From Gnetum montanum (taxonomy: Eukaryota > Streptophyta > Gnetopsida > Gnetales > Gnetaceae): 62,000 bases of DNA. Every line of letters starts with the position of its first letter. The stretch's first letter is position 1. The stretch spans positions 625,599-687,598 of the forward strand of contig MNCI01025128.1 in assembly GCA_015680685.1 (NCBI GenBank), given 5' to 3'. Below the pieces are notes generated by a model. That model was not told the DNA's origin and did no database searches. It saw only the letters and a list, made by a program, of their open reading frames with translations. Positions 46,230-57,860 of this stretch are shown one piece after another. Position numbers and translations under genes: made by a program.

Positions 46230-49200
46230 AGAGAGGCTAAGCACATGATGGGGTTGTTTGGAGATATTTTGGAAGGTAAAATGATACTTTTTAATGTGAC
46301 TACAGTAGGCTCTCCCACTGACTACGGTGGCCAGCATAGTCAAACTAAGTCCCAGCATAGTTGACATCAGTAGGTGGTTTTCTAGGTTTATTGTGACCAA
46401 TTTTAGATCTCTCATGGTCTGTGTCACTAGTACTATGAACAAAGATTGAGAATTGATGCATTTTGACTTTGTTTTCATCCTCTAGAAGCTAGAAATTACG
46501 CCAAAACTAGTGACTACGTTGGAACTACACTATCTAGCATAGTTAAGGTTACCCCCAACATAGTTGCATGTGAGAAATGGGTTCATGGGGTTTTATAGTT
46601 TCTATTAGTATTCCATCAACTTCCTAGGGTAGTGAAAGATCTTGGAAGAGCAAAATAGGCTATTTGGAGGTCAAAATTGTCTTCAAAAGGTGGAGTTTTG
46701 GTATCGACACCTCATGACTATGTTGACTAGCATAGTTGAGGGTTGGTATAATGTAGGTGGACTCAAATCTAGGTTTTCCATGGTCGAGCAAGGTCAAACT
46801 ATAGCTATCTTTAGGGTTTCAAGTTCCTAGGCTTCTAGTATCAAGTTTTTTTTATCATTCTAAGTGTTATTGTGTTGGTCAAATCACCTTGGGATAAGGA
46901 CTATACTAGCTAGCATACTCATAGGCAATTTTTAGCATAGTCACATGGAATCTAGTGTGTTCATGATCAAAACAAGTGAAATTATGATTGGGAAATGTCA
47001 ATTGATGTTCTAGGTATCTTAAGTTAAATTTTAGGCTATTTGAGTTGTCAAGATACTAGTCACATCAAATTCCAACCATGATTGCACTAGGACTACACTA
47101 GCCAACATAGTCATCATCCTTCCCAACATAGTTAGGTGTGAAATCTATTTTTTGATGAGTTTCTATGCTCAATCAACTAGGTTCTTTGGTTTTGAGGATT
47201 ACCAGTGTTCCTGGCCATGGTTTTGGTCTAAGATAGTTGATTCTAGAGATTGTTTAGGCTTTAAAATGATGATTTTCCATCATGAATACACTAGCTAGTA
47301 TAATTGAGCGTGGCCTTAGTGTAGTTGAGGTGAATATGATATTTCCAAGGTCAAAATGAGGTGGATTTGCAACTAAGGCTAGACATGGTTCTGGATTTCC
47401 AACTTAGGTTTTAGGTTGTTTTGAGTGTCAACTCACCAATCAAATCAACCTTAGACCATGACTACACTAGGAATACACTAACTAGCATAGTACAGGCTTA
47501 CTCCAACATAGTCAAAACATGAATCTGAAATTTTGGTTTAATTCTATGATCGATCAACTAGATTTTTAAGTTCTAGGATTTCTAGTGTTCAAAACTAGGG
47601 TTTTAGGCCTAAAACGGTCAATTTTGGTGATCGTTTTCATGTCAAAATGGCCATACACCACTAGACTACACTATTTAGCATAGTCATAGTATGGATGTGG
47701 TGTGTATGATTAGTTCTAGCTATTTTAAACTCAGGTTGTATGGTTTTATGGTCTTTGAGTTTTCCAACAAGGTTTTGGGAATGGCCTGGTGCTTCTGAAA
47801 GTCAATTTGACAAGTTGGTAATCCATTTTTATGTTTAGGAAGTGTGATGATGCTAATAATATGCTAGCCAACATAGTCCCAAGCCTCCTTAGTGTAGTCA
47901 CAAATGAAAAATGTAATTTGACTTGCCTGTCTCATGGTTTCTCAATGCAAGGTCATCAAAGGTTCTAGAGGAGTGTTGAGGACAAACTATGATAATTTGG
48001 AGGTTTTATTTGGTTTTGGTAACCCACCTTCATCTAACTATGCTGGGACTACACTAGCCATCATAGTTAGGGTCACACCTAGTGTAGTCCAAGATGAAAG
48101 ATGGATTTCAGCTAGTTTTTGCTTAGTTATTTTCCATTTAAAGTCTACCAAGAGCTATGGGAAGGCATGGTGTTTAAGATATTGTTGTTTCAACTACTAT
48201 TTTTAGCTTTTAATTTCCATCCCCCATCCATCTACACTAGGAATATGCTGGCCATCATAGATGGGGTTATCCCTAGCATAGTCACAAGTTTTGGGTGGAG
48301 TCTAACTTGTTCTAGATTAGTTATTTGCTATTTTAAGGCCACCAGAGGCTTTAGGGTGATGTATAGGTCAAAATATGTCAATTTGAAGGATATATTTGGT
48401 TTTGAATGATCACACTCTTGTCAACTACATTAGGACTATGTTGGCCAAGATAGTTGAGGCCTCCCCTAGCATAGTCCATGTAAGATGTATGGTTTTAATG
48501 CTTTTGATAGGTTTCATGGAATTTAGGATCTATTAGAGGTTTTGGTTAGGGTTTGGTGCATCATATGAAAGTTTCAAATTTAAATAGGACTTTGGTTGAT
48601 GACACAAAACATCATCTTACTGGTGAATACATTGGCCAACATAGTTAGTCTACTAGTTAGCATAGTTGCTAAAAATAGCAAGTTTTTGTATGGATTTTTT
48701 GGCTACCTCATTTCCTGATTTCCATCAATGTCAACACCTAGTTTCCTATTTTGGGAACAATGTTTTATGACATGGATGGATGGTTAGGGGGTTGGTTTTG
48801 ATAATAATTAATATTTAGAATTCATTTCAAGGCTTCTAGGCCCTTAAACCATGGCATAGTTACCCTAAGAAGTTGAAAATCCAAGTGTGTTAGGATTTCC
48901 ATTGGCTTACTACCTAAGTGTCTAGTGGGATCCATCTTAATCTTGAGTTTTTTCATGCATTGGTTTTCCACTCACCTAATGTAGTCTCACTTTTCAATTA
49001 TGATCATTGAATTTAGTGGAACTTGGATGGATGTTTTGGAGAAACCATGGTTTTGATGTGGGTGCATCAGTTTTGAAGTGATTTCCAAAATACAATTTTG
49101 CACAAATCATTCTCTTCTCACTACTTCAATGCTTTAGTGCCTTTCATAATTGCTCTATTTCCATTCTACCCTCTACTACCTTCATCCCCAATGTAGTTAC

Positions 49201-49240
49201 TAGCTTTCCACATCGAGAGGCCAGCGTAGTTATTGTAGAA
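46230..49240 (+). repeat. Satellite array 1: diverged tandem repeat of about 190 bp
   Basis: The core CTACACTAGCCAACATAGTC with a second CTAGCATAGTC 20-30 bp later recurs at about 46515, 46730, 46910, 47097, 47290, 47478, 47665, 47855, 48045, 48237, 48430 and 48630. From 46910 on, the steps are 187-200 bp. Between cores the units share phrases such as GGTTTTGAGG-CAAAAT-GGTCAATTT. Units are too diverged for simple visual matching except through the core. There are no coding regions. Confidence 0.8.
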
Positions 49241-50201
49241 GGCTTTGAAAGCTCAAGGATTTTAGTTGTCACTACGTTGGTTGTTAGTATGTTGAAAAGG
49301 AAGGCTTCCATCACCAAGAATCCAATGTTGTAAAAGGAAAATGTAGTTACCCAAGGCCTCTCCAACCTTCCATGGCTAGTAATTGGAAAAGATTCTAGAA
49401 CCATGACTTCCAGGTTGACAAATTCTAGCCTTTCCTTAAGAAATTTTGTTAGAATCCTAGGAATTTTTTCTTGTAGAATCTTGTTTGTTGTTTGAATTTG
49501 AATTTTACAAAATTCCTACATTAGAATCTAGGCTATGGTTATGGGTTTTGATGTTTCTTGGATTGTATGATTGGTCTATGTTGAATTAAAATTTGTTTTA
49601 GTCAATTTCATGCATTTTTCTATGGTTTTGCTCAAAAAAGAAACACTATATCTTTTTGTGTTCAAATGGCTTAGAAATTTTATTTTTTGTAGCCATAGGA
49701 TTTTAGTACTATGTTTAATAGTCAAATGGATTTTTGAACCTCTAGATTCTAACTTATGATTAATTCTTTACAAATTTTTCCATAAGCCAATGCAAGGTGG
49801 CTTTTTAGTTTTTGGTCATTATTCATGGTACTTTGGTAAATTTTTGTGTCAAAATGGTTAAATATTTTTCTAGCTTTCATGTTGTGGGTCTTTTGAGTTT
49901 TGTTTCAAGATTCTAATGGCTATGGAATCACTAAATTCTGATTTGTTTTTAATTTTTTGAAGATTTTTTTTTCGTAAACTTGCACGATGTGCAGTTTTAC
50001 TATTATGGTTTTGTGCATGTTAATTTTGCATTGTTTTTTACAAACAATGCTAAGAATTTTTATAGTTTTTGGTTTTTGATATTTAGTTAATTATGTATGG
50101 ATTCCAATGGCTATGGAATCACTTAATTTGGTTACACGATTGATTTTTGGTAATTTTTTTTGGTAAATTGGTGTTAAAGTGTGGTTTTTTTGTCATTACA
50201 G
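49241..50201 (+). other. T-rich, intron-like region with a further 190-bp periodicity
   Basis: Strongly T-rich sequence with no supported exon. ATTCTAATGGCTATGGAATC at 49911 recurs as ATTCCAATGGCTATGGAATC at 50101, exactly 190 bp later. The following TTTTTTTTCGTAAACTT and TTTTTTTTGGTAAATT segments are also about 189 bp apart. It ends in ttttttgtcattacag, a strong splice acceptor. Confidence 0.6.
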
Positions 50202-53200
50202 TTTACCCTTGTGAAGATGGGTAGCATTGGCACTTCTAAACATTTTTCCAGCCAAAGTCCCAAGGTCATAGGGATACTTTAAGGTGTTAAGGAGGGTTTA
50301 GAAGTGGTTTTGGTGAAATTAAAATTTCTTTTGATATTTTTTATTGGCCATCTATTATAGTTGTTTTCTAAAGTTTTGGTGTTGCTTGTGCAATTTTGTT
50401 GAATTTTGTTTAAGGTTTTAGTTGTTGTTTAAAATTTTTCCCAAGCTTGGAACTTTAGAGTAGAAGCTAAATTCCATTGGATGTTGATGCCCACACAATT
50501 CCTAGCCTTACAAAAATTTTTAGTTCTAATATGTCATTTTTTACCATGTATAAACTATTTTGTATAGTTGTAGTTTTGGCCATGAAAATTGCAAACCTCC
50601 CTATCTGTAGAGGCAACATTGGTGTTGGTATTGTGTTTTTCTTTTTATTATGTTCAAAGGTTTTTGAGGTTATTCACATCTTGGTTTTTAAGCTCTAAAT
50701 AGTCAGTTTGGATTTTGGGCAAATTTTGACTAGCCCTCCAAGAGTTTTTACTATGGCTAATTTCACGATCAACTAGGATGCCTAGTAAAATTTTGCCAAA
50801 TTTAAATGGGTGTTTTTGACTATTGTTGAAGTAGGCACAAGCTACTTTTCATGTTTTTTATGTTTCTACATAAAAAAATCTTACACTTTTATGCATATTG
50901 TACTATGAAAACTACCATTACTTGTTGGTAGGCCATGTGGTTGTTTATGGTTTTTAGTCAAAATTTAGTCCCGGTTTTAGTTTTGATTCTAAGTGTTGAA
51001 ACTATGTATTTGGTCACTTGGTTTAGAATGGAAATGTTGATATTAAAGTTGTAGTTGTTTTGTCTATTTAACATCTTGGTTATATTTGGCTATGGTTGTT
51101 TATATTTTTGACTATTATTGTTGTTGTGTTATGTGTAGGGCCTTTCTCAAGTTCATACTAATGGTCATTGAGCTAGTGGAACTACTGTGCTACATGCATG
51201 CACTAGGCCCCCACACCCTACCTTCACACATGACTTTGGAGCATGGCTCCTTAAGGTTCAAGCTTGGAAAAAAGAAGTTCTTAGCCTTCTTATCACAAAA
51301 ATTTAGTATGATGTTATGGTCACACTTGTCATCCCACATGACTGTTGTTACTGTTAAAATCCTTCTACCCTAGTTATCTAGCTTGATCATCAAGTTCTTA
51401 GAAGATGATCTTGAAATGCATGTAGAGGATGAAGTGCTTGATGGCACTTATATAAGAGGTACTCACAATCTGTCCAAGATTTGGAACATGCCAGAGTTCA
51501 ATTTATATAATGCCACCAACACACTACTAGTTGGGCACTAAGCCCACATGTTGTTTTAGAATGCTCTTGGTACTATCTACCATGTGGAAGGGTAAGCATG
51601 ATTTTAAGTTTTCATTTTAGCTATTTTAGTTATTAGTTTTATTGGACTATTTGGTTTTAATGGTTTTTTTTACTTGAATTAGTATGCCTATAGGTATAGG
51701 GTGGATGACAAGGGATTCATCAAGAGTGATCAACTACTACCCTTGGTCCAAATAGCATTGGAGGTTTTCACCAAAAGGCCCATAGTGAAGCTTGCAATGG
51801 CGGATCAACTAAGAGGTGACTTGGGCAAGTACACCACACATTACTCTAATGCCTACCAATGATGTGTAGATAATGGAACAACACATGGGTGGTGGGACAA
51901 GTCAAATCTTTCTTGTATAGACATTGAGGCCCCCATGCAACCCTCTTCTAGCAAGAAAGGTAAGAATTATTTTGTTGTTTTTGCTTTTTCTTTCATGTCA
52001 ACATCTTCATGGTTGTATTGTTATAGGTTACTTAGGCTTCAAATTTCTAAATGGTTTTATTGGCTATGATTGGCTATAAATTTGGTTATACTTGTTATAT
52101 TTTTAGTTTTAAATGCTTATGCCTAAGCTAATCAACCTCTTGTTGTATTTTAGGTGCTACCACCTCCTCCACCATAATCCTCATCCTCAAGTATGGTGAG
52201 GTGGATTCAATGTAGCAGTGGTTGGCTAGTAGGACATCCAAAAACATTCAAGTAAACATTGTCAATGTATATTTTCTTGATCTCTATATGACCCCTAGCC
52301 CAACGGTGCCTACCCCTGAGATGGTAACCATCATTGACTCCTTTGACAAATGACTGCAGAAGTTCATCACCCACGTTTATGGTGTTCCTGTCATCTCAGC
52401 AATTAATGAATCTACCTTTAGTAATCTCTTTAACATTCCTTGTGAAGGCCTAAATATTATCTCTAAGGAAGGTAAAGAGGTGGAGCATTGGAAGGAGGTG
52501 GAAGAGTGGTTGGGCACTCATCACAATCACATGGAATTGTCTCCTAACCATGTCAGGGTTGAAGAGGCAAGGTAGACATATCCCTTGTTTCACTCCTAGG
52601 GGTTTCCCAAGTTGCTATCATAGGGAAAAATGATGAGGGTTGAGTAGGCATGGACCATGAAGAAGGTCCTCTTAGAGGATGATTGATTTAACTAAATTGG
52701 CCACTTGGCTTTTGAGCTACGTAATGAGATCCTTAAACTCTATGATAACCTCTCAAAAAAATGCCACACATAGTATGCATTCTTTTACAACATATCTGAG
52801 AAGGTTTCTGAAGTTCCTAGTGGTGAAGAAGGATGGAAATGGATAAGTCAAGATCCATGCCACCATCCCAGCCATGGTTAAAACATGTTTATCTACAGGC
52901 TCATAACCAACCAGAGGATGTTGGGGGAGTCACTATCTATTACCTCTAAGGAACTTAGTGGTAGGCATTGTGCTTCCCCTGATACCATGGATATTGAGCT
53001 CCAAGTTAAGCATGGAAATGTTGAGAAGGCCAAGACATTGTAGGCTAAAGCTGAAGGTTTAGCTAGAGCCAAACTAAAGAGGCCCATGGTTGAGGAAGTA
53101 GCACCTAAAGTTGAGCAACCCTCCAAGAGGAGGTTCATGGTTAGACTTGGCCAAGCATGGGACATGGTTATAGGTATGTTTTAATTTGTTTTATTATTTA

Positions 53201-53948
53201 GTTGTTTTACATTGTTATGTTTTATGTTATAAGGCTATATTGTTATTATTTGATTTTAGGCAAGAAATGCTAATTTATCACATTTTTCTCTTGTTGTTTT
53301 CATAGGTAAGAAATAAGAGTTAGTAGCCCAGGCAGCAACAATAGAGGTAGAGTAAAAATTCCTAAAGGAGGAGCTCCTATAGTCTCATGAGGAGGAAGGG
53401 TTATCCAATGTCCCATTGGATAACTCTGACATCATATTTGACCCCTCATAGCTAGGTGAACCCCCTATCATCATCCAAGATGATGCTATGGGTATGTATG
53501 CATCTTGTTTCATGTATTTATGTTCTTTTGTTATTTTAGATTAAGTTTGGTCTTAATCATTTGTTGATTGTTATTTCTTGCCTTAGTTGTAGAGCCTTAG
53601 TCCATGACCTCAACCTCCACATTTTACATGAATCCATGGGTTGACACTCTTGATAAAAGGGAATTCATGCAGGGGATGGCTGAGGATATGATTAATCAGT
53701 AGCAATAGGTTGATTCCAATGTTGGTAAGAACTTAGTTTGTTTTGCATTATTAATAATTTGCTTTATGGTCATAATTTTTAGTCATTTTTTGTTTGTTTT
53801 TTCTTGGCTATTTGGTTACTTATTTTTATTGCATATGTTTTGTTATGTTGTGTTTCAGAAGCTAAGCTTAGATGGGATCCCATTGAGACCAATGCCCTAT
53901 TGTAACTGAAAGATTTGGTTGCTAGAAAATTGAAAATCCTAGCATAGT
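50202..53948 (+). pseudogene. Spliced multi-exon gene relic inside GE-R, opposite to gag and pol
   Basis: Exon-like blocks with matching splice sites: 50202-about 50290 (ATG at 50217), 51139-51591, 51683-51959, 52154-53173, 53306-53491, 53587-53724 and 53859 to a stop at 53903 or 53946. Acceptors are pyrimidine-rich AG and donors are GTAAG or GTATG. From 51683 onward the introns all fall after codon base 1 and the frame is kept across them. The 340-codon exon 52154-53173 has 11 premature stops (7 TAG, 2 TGA, 2 TAA) but no frameshift. The protein would be about 700 residues, hydrophilic, with a Lys/Glu-rich C-terminal half. I recognise no family. Plant Tat-lineage retrotransposons are known to carry extra ORFs, some antisense, so this may be one; a captured host gene is the alternative. 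Confidence 0.65.
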
Positions 53949-54571
53949 AGCTTTAAATCTGAATCCCTAGGGCCTTTAAAAAATGGGATTTGAGGTACCT
54001 TGGATGGTCTATTAGATCACCCAAGGACTTATGGAATGAAAAATGGGGGTATAAAAAAATGCAATGCAAATTTGAGAAAATAAATGCACTGAAATGGAAC
54101 AAATAAATCTATCTTGCACACAAACATAACTACAAACTTTAGTTTTTTAAAAAATAAAGAATGGTTTAAGAAATATGTATAAAAATGTGCCTTGGATAGT
54201 AGGGGGATTCACTTTAGTGGGGCTTGGAATCTGTTGCTCCATGATTTGGATGCTCCATAACTCCTAATGCTTTCAAACCTTTGTTGCTTCTTGCACTAGA
54301 TCTATAATGTTGGTGTTATGGGTGGGGGGCGAGGATGGGGGTGTGGTGTAACAATGGCTATGGAGGTTTCATGTTCGGGATTCAAGAAGCTCTATGTGTG
54401 TTTAAAGCTCTTGAATGCAAAAATGCCAAAGTGTGTGAGTGTCTAGGGGGTGATTGGCTGAAAATTTATGTTACATTTTAGGTGGGGTAGATGCCAAAAT
54501 TAGGGGGTTACCATATATAGTAAGTGTCATACCCCCATGGCCATTCTGTTTACTAAAAATAGTAACCAAGG
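53949..54571 (+). other. 3' flank of the gene relic; no gene seen
   Basis: Matches 26861-27560 in reverse complement, including AGCATTAGGAGTTATGGAGC (rc of about 54245-54275). It ends at an assembly gap. Confidence 0.65.
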
Positions 54572-54595
54572 NNNNNNNNNNNNNNNNNNNNNNNN
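54572..54595. other. Assembly gap (24 Ns)
   Basis: A run of 24 undetermined bases where unique-looking flank meets the short-period repeat array. Confidence 0.99.
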
Positions 54596-55560
54596 AGCGG
54601 AGAGGGTGTAGGTGAGCAATGGAATCCATGTTGAAGGAAGATCTTCTAGGCTGGGGGAAATTCTTCCACACTAGATGATGAGTGGCGAGGTACCCCTACA
54701 CTCCACCATACAAATACGAGCGTACACGCGTGATCTGGTCGAACTCCGCAGACTAAATGCCTTAACACCACAAGAAACACTTGGGGTTAATCGTTCGTTG
54801 TCTTCCCAGGCTTGCTTGTATGTGTCACGGTGTATGGTTAAGCAAGTCTGAGGTATGTGATTTTTTTGGTATTTTTGGCTTATCTCCTATGCTATCAGAG
54901 GAAAGGGTTGAGAACTAAGCTAACTCTAACTAAAGATCTAAGTCTAAATTAACTAGCGTCAACATTCGTTCCCACTTACCGGATAAACCCTGAACTATGC
55001 AACTGTGGCTTACCAAACGCTAATCGTTACNAGGAAGATCTTTCGGGTTGGGGGCAAGTCTTCCATGTTGGAGGGAAATCTTCCATGTTGGGGGTAGATC
55101 TTTCAGTCGGGGTGGGTGGGGTGTGGGGGAGATCTTCTAGGTTGGGGGCAAGTCTTCCATGCTGGGAAAGATATTTCATGCTGGGGATAGATATTTCATG
55201 CTGGGGATAGATATTTCAAGTTGGGGAGGGGGGGGCAGAGATCTTCCACACTAGGTAGAGATCTTCCACGTTAGAGGGGGATCTTCCACGTTGGAGGGAG
55301 ATCTTCCATGTTGGAGGGAGATATTCCACACTAGGGCCAAGTCTTTCACACTGGGAGGATGGCTTCCATGCTGGTAGTAGATCTTCCATGTTGGAAGGAG
55401 GTCTTCCACATTAGGAGGAAATTTTCCACACTAGAGGGATGGCTTCCATGCTAGGAGCAAATCTTCCATACTAGGAGCACATCTTTCTTGCTAGGGGTAG
55501 GTGAGTTATACCCCCATGCATCCTAGATGGAGGTAGGTGAGTTATATCCCCATGCATCCT
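54596..55560 (+). repeat. Short-period minisatellite (ATCTTCCA-GTTGGGGG type), interrupted by an LTR fragment
   Basis: Irregular units of about 20-30 bp on the theme GATCTTCCATGTTGGGGG run from 54610 to 54675 and from 55032 to 55500. They end in two CATGCATCCTAG-AGGTAGG phrases. The array is longer than its counterpart at 26400-26860. An LTR fragment (54676-55030) sits inside it. Confidence 0.8.
54676..55030 (-). repeat. LTR fragment of the element A subfamily, truncated at an N
   Basis: On the minus strand this is the 3' third of an LTR ending CACTCATCA at 54676. It matches 1514-1880 of element A over its whole length with scattered differences. It stops at the single N at 55031, after which the minisatellite resumes. 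The left flank (ctaga, 54671-54675) would be one target duplication. The rest of the LTR or element is probably missing from the assembly. Confidence 0.88.
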
Positions 55561-57370
55561 AGCTAGGGATAGGTGTCTTCAGTATAGAAAATTTCATACC
55601 TCTCATTAAACCCATAAAAATCCTAATTTTGGCATCCCAAAAGGCATTTTTAACCCCCAAGCACAAATATAGTCATTACATGACTTTTTTCACTTGGGGA
55701 TGAGGCTTTGACCATGTATGAAGTATTTTTCAACTCAAATAGTATAAAGTATGTGAGATTGAACCTCATGGATCATAATCCTACATTTACAATGAATTTT
55801 TACCTCAAGTTTCATGGGATGGGATTAAAAAGGTTACAACATGAAAATTTGGTGATGTTTCATTGGCCCCTCTTTGTTGGTGTCTAAAGAATTAACTTGA
55901 GACGTACCAACAAAGAATAAAAAACACCACTATATGTGCACCACCAAAATTCCCTCTCTGTGCTTGATTTAGTCATGTTGAACCATGTCGAAGAGTGCTC
56001 ATGATGATGGAGTAAGGCTATGATAAGGAAATGATAATGAGGTTATAAGGAAATGTTTATGATGATGAATAATGCATTCCATAGTTGTCATCATGGCTAT
56101 GACACTAACATGTTGGTTAGTCAGTGGTATTGTCACTTCATGCTTTGAGATGTTGGTCACTCGACGAATGCATATGAGAATCCAACATCTTGTTCTAAAG
56201 TTTCTTTGGCCTCTAGGCTCCTCTCTTTACATTTTGAGTCATTAATCTATTCTTTTGGACTTTTAGTCCTCATAGGCCATTCTGGCTTCTTATCAATTTG
56301 CTTCCCCATTGTTTTCTTTGGTGGGATGAAACTTTCATTAGGTTTTCTTGATAAGGCCAATTTTGACTTGGTTCTTTCCATCAAGTGAGATGTGTTACAA
56401 TTGATAGAGTTAATGGATTTTCCATTGAATGGACTATGTTACATTCAATGGACTTATAGGTGAAGCATGATGAAGGAGATATCATATGGCCACAATGCAT
56501 GAATGTTAGACATTGGTCATTATTGTTACTTAGGGTAAGGAAGGTTATACTTAGGCTACGGGGTTGGATTTAAGGAAATGGGATGAAAATGGCATAAGCA
56601 CTCTTGACACAGTAAGACAAGCTCACTGAATCCTATGCATTAAGGTCACATGATAACTTGCTTCTGTGATGATTTGCACCTTCATGATGACTTTAGGCTT
56701 CACCCTACAAGCACAATTCCAAGAGAACAAGAAAACCAAGCAAAGAAAGCATGTTGTCACATTACAATGCATAAGGCCATGTAAAATGATGAAGGAAACT
56801 AAGCTTACAAGGTTTTCAATGTTGCTAGTTTAAGGTTGTAGTGTACCATGTTGCCAATTTAAGACCTTAGTGGGCCGTGTTGCATTATTAAGGCTATAGA
56901 AATTCATTAAAAGATGTTCTTTTGTTATGCCAAAAGATGTCATGCAGGCTCATTTGTTGTAGATCATCAAAGTTGTCAACATCAGTCATTTGTTGCAACC
57001 TGTCAACAATGGTAAACAATACTACAAACAAACATGTGAGTTTTAGGAATAATCATAGCTATATGATGGCTTTAGTATTGCATAACATGGGTTTGATGTA
57101 GTCATGAGTAGGCTTACATTCTTATGAGGATCTTGATGAGAATTTTTGCTAAGGGACCCTTCGCGATGTTTCTGGCTTCAAGGTTAATGGTAGCCAGGGT
57201 AGTTCAAGGTGTTATGACTATATAGTGTAATGGTTTCAAGGCTCAAGGTTTGGTTTGACAACATCACAAGAGGGGTTTACTTAGGCTTTAAGGCTACTCG
57301 AGTTTTCTTCCTCATCCTCCTAGCTCATTCCTGCATGACAACATGAGCACATCAACTGGTACCTGTGTAA
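55561..57370 (-). other. GE-R central block, collinear with GE-L; holds two empty insertion sites
   Basis: Minus-strand reading matches GE-L in order: 57364-57046 with 8869-9239, 57041-56920 with 18638-18760, then about 56800-56306 with 18916-19482 and 56300-55870 with 25994-26345. Minisatellite units lie at 56830-56880. No supported coding region, although the segment downstream of the acceptor-like site at 57364 reads partly open. The empty sites for elements B and C are at about 57042-57046 and 56301-56305. Confidence 0.75.
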
Positions 57371-57860
57371 TAATTTGTTAAGTAATGTAAAAATGCATTA
57401 ATAATAATGCTTAAAGTGGGTCTAAAAAAATTAGACCAATTCCAAAACAAGTTAAAGCATGATCAATGGAGGTCACTAAGGACAATATAAGGTTAAACAT
57501 GATCAACTAAGATTATACTTTGTCAGTTTTAGGCCTTAGCAAGCCATGGTATCATGGTGTCAAATGATTATTAGGGAGGACCAAACTTCGTCATTCAACA
57601 CCAATCAAAGTCTAATTAAGGGTCAACAAGTCTATAATATAGAGAATAAAGGCAAAAACATTAGAATTAAAGTAGTATTAAGGCTAAACAAGGTTAACAA
57701 TGTAAAATTGGTCAAAAAAGGTCATAACATGGTGAAACAAGGCCAAATGAGGAAAAGTAGAACATATATGATAAAACATGGTCAAAACATGGTCAAAAAG
57801 AATTTGAGTTTTCTAGTTTTATGCCTTAGTAAGCCATGATTTAAGGCTACAAGGCTATTG
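57371..57860 (-). repeat. TTGACC-rich segment with minisatellite units (GE-R)
   Basis: Reverse complement of the 8400-8868 type: GGTCAAAACATGGTCAAAA-like repeats with single minisatellite units at about 57520-57545 and 57815-57835 (tttaggccttagcaagccatgg). Confidence 0.7.

Noticed and set aside
20499-53948. Recoded stop codons (TAG or TAA read as Gln)
   Set aside because: Stops also include TGA, catalytic residues are lost and some elements carry frameshifts. Decay of silenced retroelements explains the pattern and plants use the standard nuclear code.
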